This document shows, in pieces, positions 33,597 through 42,400 of a stretch of DNA of 64,000 nt (position 1 is its first letter; each line of letters starts with the position of its first letter). A model generated the notes under the pieces. That model was not told where the DNA came from. It ran no database searches and saw nothing but the letters and a program-made list of their open reading frames with translations. The DNA comes from Prorocentrum cordatum. Taxonomy: Eukaryota > Sar > Dinophyceae > Prorocentrales > Prorocentraceae. A program made the position numbers and the translations under genes. The stretch spans positions 525,008 through 589,007 of the forward strand of contig CAUYUJ010014593.1 in assembly GCA_963575745.1 (NCBI GenBank), in the 5' to 3' direction.

Positions 33597-33775
33597 AGGG
33601 GCCCGAGCAGATGGGGTCGGAGGATCGCGCCGCATTGCCGATTCATCGGCGATGCGGCTTGATGCGCAGCCCGATGTTCTCCTGGAGAACATCGGCCAAC
33701 GTCGTCGATCGACTCAGCGGCGTGGAGAACTTCTCCACGCCCACGTCGCCGATGCATCGCCGACGGCGGCGACGA
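33597..33775. repeat. Palindrome-rich foldback family D, copy 1
   Basis: Begins with GGGGCCCGAGCAGATGGGGT and GGAGGATCGC, which match the arms of the 50153-50324 copy. Internally it stacks palindromes: a hairpin of 11-bp arms at about 33636-33659 (ATCGGCGATGC arm), a 25-bp palindrome around one central base at 33671-33695, and a 19-bp one at 33721-33739. CGCCGATGC words recur. No right terminal arm was found, so this copy may be truncated. Confidence 0.7.
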
Positions 33776-33842
33776 CCCCAATGTGCGTGCGGCAGGTTCG
33801 CCGCGCGTTGACGCGGCGGCGACCCCAGGGCGGGCGTCTAAG

Positions 33843-34006
33843 TCAGGAGGGGGAAAAACACACAAACACAACTAATCCTCGATTCCCCAGAAAATATTGG
33901 AAAATATGGGAAGTGGGGGGGAAGACAGAAACCCAGAAAGTATGGGAAAATATGTGGGATCTTTTTATTTGTGTGCATTTAATTTGTGTGTCCTGGGGCC
34001 CCTTCA
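33843..34006 (+). repeat. AT-rich element family F, copy 2
   Basis: 164 bp aligned end to end with 32085-32246 and 54046-54205, with CCCAGAAAATATTGGAAAATA and CTGGGGCCCCTTCA. Downstream, 34007-34100 resembles sequence upstream of copy 1 (TTGAACGC, GATCG, GCGGTGTCAGG), so a larger composite unit may exist. Confidence 0.82.
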
Positions 34007-34195
34007 CTAAGGTTGAACGCTGGCGGTGGCCGACGCCGAACGACCATGCAAATCCGAAAGCCGTGATCGTTCAGGGTTGAGCGGTCCACGCGGTGTCAGG
34101 AAACCAGCGCCTGCGTCGTCACGACACGCACCCGCCTCCTTTTTGCAGGGGCAGCACTGGGGGGGGGGGGAGGTAGGTTCAGGGTGGGATGCATA

Positions 34196-34312
34196 AACCA
34201 CCAATCGCCGATTCATCGCCGATGGGGGCCTGGTAGCCCACTTCGCCCAGGAACGCACGGGTTCTTTATTGGGGACCTATCGCCGATCTATCGGCGAAGC
34301 ATCATCGCCGAC
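34196..34312. repeat. CGCCGATG palindromic cluster related to family D
   Basis: ATCGCCGATTCATCGCCGAT at one end and TATCGCCGATCTATCGGCGA at the other form inverted repeats around a unique centre. Confidence 0.55.
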
Positions 34313-34389
34313 TCGGGCTCGAGGTTCGCCCCCTCGAGCCGGTTCCTTTTTATCGTTCCCCCTCATGTTTGTCCTTGCTTTCATTCGAG

Positions 34390-34531
34390 AAACAAAACAA
34401 GCATGGTCCGCGCGGGTTTCTCTGATCGGCGTTGGAGCCCTCCCGGCGCCGCCCCTCAGGGAGGGGGGGTCCAGCGCCGATCCAAGAAGACCCGCGCGGA
34501 CCTCCGAAAGTTGATGCTTTTGTCCTTTGCT
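34390..34531. repeat. Foldback element family A, copy 2
   Basis: The left arm GGTCCGCGCGGGTTTCTCTG then ATCGGCGTTGGA pairs with the right arm TCCAGCGCCGATCCAAGAAG, CCCGCGCGGACC. The loop is short (GGCGCCGCCCC). It has a deletion in the outer left arm relative to copy 1. Confidence 0.78.
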
Positions 34532-35155
34532 GTTCCTCTGTCCTTGTCCTCCTCCCCCCCTTGGGGCAGGCCGCCGTCGCCAAGAGTCGGGAGGTGCTGG
34601 GCGGGGTGACCGCCTCGGTGGAGGAGCTGCAGCAGGCCTCGGTGGAACCCTTCGCGACGCGGGGAACAGAACGGAGCCAGACGGACTCCGCATCTTAGCA
34701 GAAGCGGGGCGGAACGGAACAGAATGGGCCCGCTTGGGAAGGAATGGGTCAGAGAAAGATGAGGTACCGATACCGCTACCTTTGGCCTCGCTTCCGCCTT
34801 TCTGGGCCTCCTGGGAGGCCCTCGTCGCCACGGCTGGATCCGCTTCGAAACTCTGGTCAGAACGCACCCCAGAAGAGGTCTGGGGAGTCGCGGTATCGGC
34901 ACCGTTTGGTTCCCACGGAACAGGTCCCCCCCCCTTGGCGGGAGGGAGCGGAACGGAGCGGGGTGGCTTTGGACCCTTCGGCGCTGCGGCGGACTGCCCT
35001 GGAGAGGGAGGAGGACAGATCTCAGAGGCTCTGAAGGGGGGGGGTGCTCGGGGCGTAGTGTTCGCAGGGGCTTCGGGGATCCACGGATGTTCTCACGGGC
35101 TCTCCGCTCTCGGATGTTCTCGGAATGCCGTCGTGAAGGGAGGGGGGCAGGGGAG
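34532..35155. other. No recognised gene
   Basis: A short inverted pair (GGTACCGATACCGC at 34762 and GCGGTATCGGCACC near 34893) is present. Open frames on both strands lack recognisable domains. Confidence 0.35.
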
Positions 35156-35245
35156 GAAGAGGAGGAGGAGGAGGAGGAGGAGGAGGAGGAGGAGGAGGAG
35201 GAAGAGCAGCACCAGTAGCAGAGAGAGAGAGAGAGAGGGGAAGGG
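35156..35245 (+). repeat. (GGA)n then (GA)n microsatellite
   Basis: A GGA tract at 35156-35205 and GAGAGAG at 35220-35238. Confidence 0.88.
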
Positions 35246-35450
35246 GAGAAAGTGTGATTGAGGAGGGGTGGAGAAGGAGGTGGGTGGAGTGTAGGGGCGT
35301 CCTGGAACGTCAAGATTTGGGGCACTGGCGGCTCCAGCGAGGCCAGTATTGCCGTGCTGGCAGCCCCAGAAGTTTTCAGTGTGCGTGCGAAGTTTCCAGC
35401 GCCCGTATTTCCGGCTGAACTCGTGTTGGGTTCTCTTCTGAACAGATCTC

Positions 35451-35677
35451 GGGGGTCCCCAAACGTGGTGGTGAGAACACCCGGTGGTGAGTCTGGGGCG
35501 AATTGGTGTCACCACCGGGTTTTGGAACTCGGGTGGTGTTTCGAGGATGTCTCGAGCGCGGGTGGTCCCCGGAATCACGAAACCCGGTGGTGACCCTGTG
35601 TCCCCAAACCTAGAAATTACGTTTTTGGGATTTCAGGTCACCACCTGGTGTCTCACCACCTGGTTTGGGGGCCACCA
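35451..35677. repeat. TIR foldback family G (227 bp)
   Basis: The left arm GGTCCCCAAACGTGGTGGTG, ACACCCGGTGGTGAG pairs with the right arm CACCACCTGGTGTCTCACC, CCTGGTTTGGGGGCC. Additional CACCGGGTTT/AAACCCGGTG words lie inside. AGATC occurs just outside each end (35444-35448 and 35679-35683) and may be a short target duplication. Confidence 0.72.
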
Positions 35678-35777
35678 AAGATCGGTTTGGCTGATTCCGC
35701 TGTGCCAGATGTCTTGCGCAGGGAGGTGGAGAGGAATGAGGAAGACAATGGCACATGCGTCCCCTCATTAGATAGCC

Positions 35778-35781
35778 TTGC

Positions 35782-35847
<66 letters not shown>

Positions 35848-35929
35848 GCCGCATCATCAGCATCAGCATCAGCATCAGCATCAGCATCAGCATCATCACC
35901 ATCACCATCACCATCACCACCACCACCAC

Positions 35930-35965
<36 letters not shown>

Positions 35966-35992
35966 TGTCGTCATCATCAGCAGCCGCATCAC
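35778..35992 (+). repeat. Compound CAT/CAG/CAC/CGT microsatellite
   Basis: Ordered blocks: (CAT)n, (CAG)n, alternating CAGCAT, then CATCAC, CAC and CGTCAT, closing with CATCATCAGCAGCC. It ends at the spliced leader of element 3. The poly-Ile/Ser/Thr/Val frame starting at 35778 is an artefact. Confidence 0.93.
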
Positions 35993-36031
35993 CCGTAGCC
36001 ATCTTTGGCTCAAGCAAGCCATCTTCTCAAG
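35993..36031 (+). other. Spliced leader plus probable relict SL at the 5' end of element 3
   Basis: 35993-36014 is the SL with one inserted base (CCGTAGCCATC then TTTGGCTCAAG). After CAAG, 36019-36031 reads CCATCTTCTCAAG, a degenerate match to SL bases after the internal CCGTAG. SL followed by a 5'-shortened SL is the mark of repeated trans-splicing and reinsertion. Confidence 0.75.
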
Positions 36032-36185
36032 GTGGCTGCCTGGCCAGGGGTTTTCCTTTCCTCCTTTTTCTGGTCACTATGCCACACATTCTTCATTGCA
36101 TGTTTTGTGTACCGAGGGACGCCGACGTTGCTTCGGCCTGGGAGTGCCACCCTTGTCTTCTCTGCTCTCGCAGAAAGCTGCTCCA

Positions 36186-37211
36186 ATGGTGGTGGCCGCT
36201 GCGCAGCTGCGCCTCATCATGGGCGAGGCGGCGAGCCCAATCAACAAGCAGCTTGGCGAGATGAGTGCAGCCATGAACACCAACATGGCGAAGACAAGTA
36301 GTCTCGATGCTCGCCTCACGGCAGGGATCAAACAGAACACCTCGGCGCTCGAACGAGCAGCCAAGGACATCAAGACCGGCAGCGATAGGATGGATGAGAC
36401 GGAGATGCGCTTGACGTGCCTTCGGGATGCTGGCGGGGACGCAGCGATGGACGCTGAAGGCCTGGTTTCCACATGCTCGGCTTCGGCGAGACTTCGGACA
36501 CTCGAAGCCGACTATTCTGAACTACTACGCCAGATTGCTGAACGACCTGCGCGCGTGGACCCTTGGGCATCGTACGCTGGGTCCGCAGCAGGCTGTGCTC
36601 GTGCAGGCTTCTCTGCTCCTGCGACAGCATCGCCGAGGCCTTCTGTCCCCATGGACAAAACAAAACTCAGGATCCGAGGTTTCCCGAAGAAGCAGCTGCA
36701 GGTGGTCTTCGAGCGGCGCCTCAGCATCGTGAAGTCATCCATGCCAGACCAGTATAGAGACAAGTGTGTGCCTCTGTGTGGCAGAGTCTCCGCTGCGCCC
36801 ACGCCATCAAGCTTGAGAGCGCTGAAAACGCCGGGGCCTTCTACGAGCGCAGTCTTGGTCACCCGATCCGCTTCGCTCAAGCTTCGTCGGGAGCGCGCCG
36901 CGACTTGAGGATTGGCTCTGACGAGCCATGCGACATCAAGAAGAAGGGCGATGAGATGGATGCATATTCAGGCCCACATGCGCGACTAATCTCGCTGGGC
37001 GGCCAGCGCCGCCCTAGCCTGCAACAAGTGGCAGGGCCTGTGCCACACGCCCGTCGTGAACGACGAGCCCATCGAGCTGGCGGTCCTTGCCTCGTCGTCG
37101 AAGACCGAGGTGGTCGCGGGAGCGCGCGCCGACGCCCTCAATGACTGTGGCCCCGCATTTCAGCAGGTGCAGGACTTGCCCGCCGCCGTGAACAACGCCC
37201 ATCACGCGTGA
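36186..37211 (+). pseudogene. Element 3 ORF1-like protein with two compensating frameshifts
   Basis: The frame from ATG 36186 encodes a helical region (SPINKQLGEMSAAMNTNMAK, TSALERAAKDIK) likely to form a coiled coil, then KLRIRGFPKKQLQ, which resembles the first strand of an RRM-type fold. Near 36770 the sense shifts to another frame (AHAIKLESAENAGAFYERSL) and returns to the original frame near 36990 (ACNKWQGLCHTPVVNDEP), ending at TGA 37209-37211. With both shifts the protein is about 340 residues. The role is inferred from position: RNA-binding ORF1 of an SL-type element. It does not resemble the zinc-ribbon ORF1 of elements 1 and 2. Confidence 0.55.
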
Positions 37212-37533
37212 AACTCCTCCGCAGAGCTCTGCGCACGAGGTGCTTGCCGCATTTTCTGCCTTGGCCAATGCTGATGGCTCTGTTCCTCGCCCTCTCTCCC
37301 GCAGCAATAAAAAGCATTTCGCAAGCAGCGTTTGCCCTCTTTCCCCTTCCCCCCCACCCAGTCTGGCAGCAGCGCAGACATTCCTCGTGAATGAGCTTGG
37401 CAGATGAAGCAGCCCTTCTCGATCAGCACATGGAATTCGCGAACATTGTGTGGACGTTGAACAAGTTCGGCACATGAGTCGCGTCTGCAAGGCCCGACTC
37501 CTGACATCTCACGCTGCTGCATCCATGCAAGAA

Positions 37534-37672
37534 GTGTTTGTTTTGCGTCGGCGGCTAGGCAGGGGCCGTCTGCGCTGGCGGAAGAAGCTAACTAAACGGG
37601 GGCATCATTCTAGCGAATTGGCCAGCATGCAAGAGGGGGAAGAGGGACGGAGCGGGCGGCCGCAGGGAGGGG
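37534..37672 (+). repeat. Dispersed repeat family H, copy 1
   Basis: GCGTCGGCGGCTAGGCAGGG, CTGCGCT, AAACGGGGGC and GGCGGCCGCAG-like blocks match 49117-49262 in the same order. Confidence 0.7.
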
Positions 37673-37689
37673 GAAATAACGCGGGCCAC

Positions 37690-37995
37690 TCAGGGCTTGG
37701 GGTCGTCTTGGAGCCCTATTGGGAGCCTGTGGGGCAGTCTTGGGGGCCTATTGGGCCGTCGTGGACGCAGCGGAAGCCGAAAAGGCGAACGCGCCAAACA
37801 TATCAGTTCTCCCGTAGGAAATCTACGATTTTTGCTTGTTGGGGCTCTCTCGGGGTGCCTCTTGGGGCGTGTTCTGGGCCTTCGGGGGCTTTCTGGCCGT
37901 CATGGGAGTCGCCTTGAAAGGCGTCTGGAGCCATCGCTCCGGCCTCCTGGGGCCTCCCTGCAGCCTCTTGGGGGCCTGGTGGCCCAGGTCGCCGA
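37690..37995 (+). repeat. CCTCTTGGGG-type degenerate patch
   Basis: TCTTGGGGG, CCTATTGGG, CCTCTTGGGG and CCTCCTGGGG words, the same family as 21500-22130. Confidence 0.5.
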
Positions 37996-38004
37996 AACCT
38001 TGTA

Positions 38005-38035
38005 ACACACGCACACACACACACACACGCACGCA

Positions 38036-38067
<32 letters not shown>

Positions 38068-38073
38068 CACACA
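38005..38073 (+). repeat. (AC)n/(GCAC)n microsatellite at the 5' edge of element 2
   Basis: ACACAC, a CGCACGCACG block, then ACACAC ending immediately before the spliced leader at 38074. The same dinucleotide repeat follows the element at 46047-46094. Confidence 0.95.
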
Positions 38074-38095
38074 TCCGTAGCCATTTTGGCTCAAG
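38074..38095 (+). other. Intact 22-nt dinoflagellate spliced leader
   Basis: An exact match to the SL including its variable first base (here T): T, then CCGTAGCCATTTTGG, then CTCAAG. It is fused to the 5' leader of element 2. Since SL is normally added to RNA in trans, this shows that the inserted template was a mature mRNA. Confidence 0.95.
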
Positions 38096-38268
38096 GCAAT
38101 GCGTCACCCGACGACCGCGAGTCCGAGAGGGCGTTCTGAGCGCGAGGGGTCGCGTTTTGGGCTAATTTCTCGGAAAACGACTGTTCTCTGGGCCGCCCTG
38201 GCCAAAGTTGCTCTTTGGGGAACTGTATCGTGTGGCCCCCGCACACTCCGCGCAGTTTGGGAGCAGCA

Positions 38269-39484
38269 ATGGCACCAGTCGGTCGCAGAGATGAGCAGCG
38301 CACCAAGTGGTGTTGCAAGTGGTGCAAGGGACGAGATGGGAAGCCATTCGTCAACTACCCAGACAAGCTGGCCTGTCACTCGTGTGTTGTGCCCAAGGCT
38401 GTGGCATTCAAAGGCAAGCCAGCGCCCAAGACAAATGTTCCTTCTATTCGGTCAGGGACCAAGCCGCCTGGCAGCGCAGGCGGGAAGCCTCTCGAGAAGC
38501 AGCTTCTGGCCATGTCCAACAAGGTCGCGCAGCTGGAGAAGGAACTCAAGAAAAAGCAGACGCAGCCAATCGCTGACGACGCGGGTACGGATCGCACAGA
38601 GCCTGACCTGGTTGCATGCAGCAAGGCTCGCATTGCAGAGTTGGACAGCCTCATCGCGCATCTCAGCCTCACGAAGCCTCTGCCCCCTGAGATCGAGGCA
38701 GTGGTTGATGGCTATCGCAAGGAGAAGGAGCCCCTCCGAGCACAGGTGTTCGAGGAGAAGCCTGTCCCCGTCAAGGTGCAGGAGCTGTCCAACAAGATCA
38801 TTCGATTAGACAAGCAACAGCTGCACTGGCAATCCAATCTGAACGAAAAAAAAAAAGGCCAAGCTCAAGAAGCTCGAGGATGAGATCGCCGAGGGCGAGG
38901 ACGCCATGGCCAAGTTGCAAGCTCAGCTGGTGGCTATGCACGCTGAGCGTGCCCAGTTGTGCAGTGTGCTTCCTGATCCGCATCCGGAGCCTCCTGATGA
39001 TGGTGCTGGTGATCGCTACATGCTCTCTAAGATGTGCCTGGTGCTGGAGCGCATGGGCCTGGCACGCTCGCTCTCATCGAAGGTGGAGGGCGTCGTGGCC
39101 GAGCTTCGAGAAGCGGAGCTGGCGGCGCAGCGCGCAAAGCAGCAGAGGCAGGAGGAGGCCGCGCGCGCCGCTGCCCTGGCAGGTGGCCAAGCGGCTGCTG
39201 CGGCCGCTGAGGGCGGGCCTGAGGCTGGCGCAGCGTCGGGCGCTGGTCCTGATACACGTGGCCCTCCAGCTCCTGAGGACTCGCCCATGGACGACGAGGA
39301 GCTCGACAGCGCCACTACTGAAGAGCTCAAGGCTTTCCTCGAGGCCTGTGGGCTGGAGAAGCTTGCGGGCGGCACAGATGACGATGCTGAGCTGCGCGAT
39401 GCTGTCAAGCGTTGCCTCAAGCCCCCATCTTGGCAGGGAGTCAAGCGCCGACGGAAGGCGGCAGCTGGCACCATGGATGCCTGA
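38269..39484 (+). pseudogene. Element 2 ORF1: zinc ribbon and coiled coil, frameshift at A11
   Basis: Starts at ATG 38269 (APVGRRDEQRT) with a CKWC...CHSC zinc ribbon at residues 15-38. A Lys/Glu-rich coiled coil (MSNKVAQLEKELKKKQT) and further helices follow. At 38846-38856 an A11 run shifts the sense to a different frame: the first frame ends at 38883, while the other continues as KLKKLEDEIAEGEDAMAKLQ to MDDEELDSATTEELKAFLEA and stops at TGA 39482-39484. With the shift the protein is about 405 residues. An RNA-binding role is inferred from position and composition. The homopolymer could be a slippage site or a sequencing indel; both halves look equally conserved in style. Confidence 0.78.
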
Positions 39485-39494
39485 GACAGTCGCA

Positions 39495-42400
39495 ATGGTG
39501 ATGAGTCCAGGCAGCCAGAATCTCGACAATAACAAGGCTGTGGAGCTCAGTTCGGAGGGCCATTTCGAGCGCGTCCGCTCTGGTGCCAGCGCGCGCACCC
39601 CGTTTGCCCAGGGGGAAGGGCCTGCTGCATGCGAGGCCCACCGCGGTGGGGTGGCCGATGCCCTCGCACATGGAGTTGCTGCTGGCGGCCAGGTGAGGTG
39701 CTGCGATGCTCGCCCCATCGCCCTCCCTGTAAGTCCGAGCGAGGCCCGCGGCGGTGGGGTGGCCAATGCCCTCGCACATGGTGTTGCTGCTGGCGGCCTG
39801 GTGAGGTGCTGCGATGCTCGCTCCATCGCCCGCCCTGTAAGCCCGAGCGAGGTCCACAGCGGTGGGGTGGCCGATGCCCTCGCACAGGACGCCCCCCATG
39901 GCGGCAGGGTGAGGTGCTGCGACGCTCGCCCCGTCGCCCTCCCCATAAGCCCGAGCGAGGCCCACCGCGGTGGGGTGGTCGATGCCCTCGCACACGAAGC
40001 TGCTGCTGGCGGCCTGGTGAGGTGCTGCGACGCTCGCCCCGCCGCCCTCCCTGTAAGACCGAGCGAGGCCCACTGCGGTGGGGTGGTCGATGCCCTCGCA
40101 CACGGAGTTGCTGCTGGCGGCCTGGTGAGGTGCCGCGACGCTCGCCCCGTCGCCCCCCCTGCAAGTCCGAGCGAGGCCCACCGCGGTGGGGTGGCCGATG
40201 CCCTCGCACACGGAGCTGCTGCTGGCGGCCTGGTGAGGTGCTGTGACGCTCGCCCCGTCGCCCTCCATGTAAGCCCGAACGAGGCATATGAAGCTGCCGA
40301 AGGCGGCCTGGGAAGGTGCCGCAATGCTCGCCCCACCACTATCCCTGTAAGCACGAGCGAGGCCCACGCTGGTGGGGCGGCCGCTGCCCTTGCACATGGA
40401 GTTGCTGAAGGCGGCACGGAGAGGTGCTGCGATGCTTGCATTGTTGAATTGCACGATGGTGGGAAGTATAGCCAGGCTCCAGGGAGGAGTCCGCCACAGC
40501 GTCGACGACCTGCTCTGCCTGAGGACACACCGTGCGCAGTGGCGGACCACACGGCACGGCATGGGCTTCAGATTGTCACTGTCAATGCGAACTTGTACGG
40601 GACGCTTATGCGGTATCTAAACACGGCGGACGCGGACATCGTGCTCGCCCAGGAGACGCATGCGACCGACACCAAGCTCCCAGAGGTACAGGCTGATGCA
40701 CTGGATATGGGCTGGCGGTGACAATGGTTGGCGGCTACCCCTACCCTTGATGGAGGCTCGGAAGGGGGAGTGGCAGTTCTTGCACGCACGTACATCCAGG
40801 TAACATCAGCACCTTTCCTCAAGGCAGGGGAAATTGTTCCAGGGCGTGCTGTTGCTGGTGTGGTGCACGCAGGACCCTCTGGCGGACTGGTTTGCGTCTC
40901 ATTGTATCTGTTCACTGGCGAGGGCCGCACGCCACGCAACCTCGCTATCGTCTGGGAGGTCTGCAAATACGTAAAGAGGGTGTCTGACGCAGGGTACCCG
41001 TGGCTCATCGCTGGTGGCTATAACATGGCGCCCGATGAGTTGCTAGAGCACAACTGGCTGCACTTGGTGAAGGGAGTGTGTTGTGCTCCGTCAAGTCCCA
41101 CCTGTGTGCAAACCCTTCCTGGGCGTGTACTGGACTATTTCATCCTCCATCGGTCCCTCACGGATGCGAAGGCGTTCTCCCTGGACGTGCTGGTGGATAC
41201 GAGTCTTTGACTCCAAAAACCAGTCCAGCTACAACTGCCTCATGCCAAGCTAGCACTGAGGAAGCGAGTCCTGAAGCAGCCGAAGGCGAATCCTCCCCTC
41301 AAGCCTGGACGTGCTCGCTACCCATGGTGTTGGGAGAAGGTCATCACGGAGGTGCAGCAGGTGCAGTGCGGTGGGCAGTTGGCCGCAGTCTGGGGCCTCA
41401 TGCTCGATGGCATTGAATGGGAGCTCGCAAATCGACATGACCTTGTGGATCGACAGAGAGCCGCTCACCTCGGGCGTGCAGGCCCCCCTGTGTTGCGTAA
41501 CAAACCAGTTGCCTGGACACCTGCACGTCGGCGCGAGCGTTTTGGCAGGACCGCTTCTGCTTGGGCGGTAGCAGCGCGGTGGGCGAGGCACCTCAAGTCC
41601 GCGCGCCAGGTTTTGTTGCGGGACATCGGTGTGCTGAATGCCATGGCAGGGAATGCCGAGGCCGACCCCAAGTTGCTACAACGTTTGGGCCAACTACTGC
41701 ATGAGGCAGAGGTGTACACTCGCAAGACCCTGCGGCAACACCATCTTCTCGAGTTACTTGATGTCGAGGCGCGTGCGTTTTTCGCCGCTGGCTTGGAAGG
41801 GCTGGTGCTCGACACCTTTGAGGTGCAGGTGGACCGCATCAGTGCGACAAGCGACGTGCACAGCAATGCAGCAGAGGCGAAAGCCACGGCGGCTTGGCAA
41901 GAGTGGGCGAAGGCCTCCTTTCAAGGAGGGGCAGGGCTCGCCCACAGGTTCACTAAGGTAAAGATGGAAGTGGAAGTGCCCACTGCTGGCAGCTCGTCCC
42001 AACCCACTGCCCTGGCCGATGCTGAGCTCGATGTGTGGGCAGGTATTTGGCAGCATCATCGGCTCCGTGAGGTCGATCTCCCCGCAGGCGCCGAGAACTG
42101 GGATGACCTTGAGCCCGTCACGGTGGCCAAGCTGCGCGAGGTGCTGTACACCTTCCCCGCTAAGTCGGCGGTGGGGCAGACTGGCCTTCACCCCAGGCAG
42201 CTGGGCCAGTTGTCCGACATGGCCTTACTTGCAGTCTCGTTGGTCTTCACTCTCTGCGAGCAAAGGCTGCAGTGGCCGCCTGACAGGCCGGCTACGATAC
42301 TCGTCCGCCTGCCCAAGGCCAGCGGGGGAACCCGACTGATTGGCCTGCTGAACTCCTTGCTGCGAGTCTGGAGCCGAGCGAGGCGCCCAATTTCCGCAAA

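Larger units (their letters stand above)
35993..37211 (+). mobile_element. Element 3: SL-headed partial retroelement copy with ORF1 only
   Basis: A plus-strand copy starting with the SL directly after a compound microsatellite. It contains a 5' leader and an ORF1-like frame at 36186-37211. No EEP or RT follows before element 2, so the 3' part is absent. AATAAAA at 37307-37313 is noted but not interpreted as a dinoflagellate poly(A) signal. The 3' boundary is uncertain. Confidence 0.65.

Noticed and set aside
35778-35992. Poly-Ile/Ser/Thr/Val N-terminus fused to element 3 ORF1
   Set aside because: It is the compound microsatellite; the SL at 35993 marks the true 5' end, and ATG 36186 is the better start.
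37307-37313. AATAAAA as a poly(A) signal for element 3
   Set aside because: Dinoflagellates are not known to rely on AATAAA, and a single hexamer match is weak.
39074-40562. Minus-strand frames of 246-492 codons opposite element 2 ORF2
   Set aside because: Shadows of the in-frame 108-bp repeat; the plus strand continues into the EEP domain.
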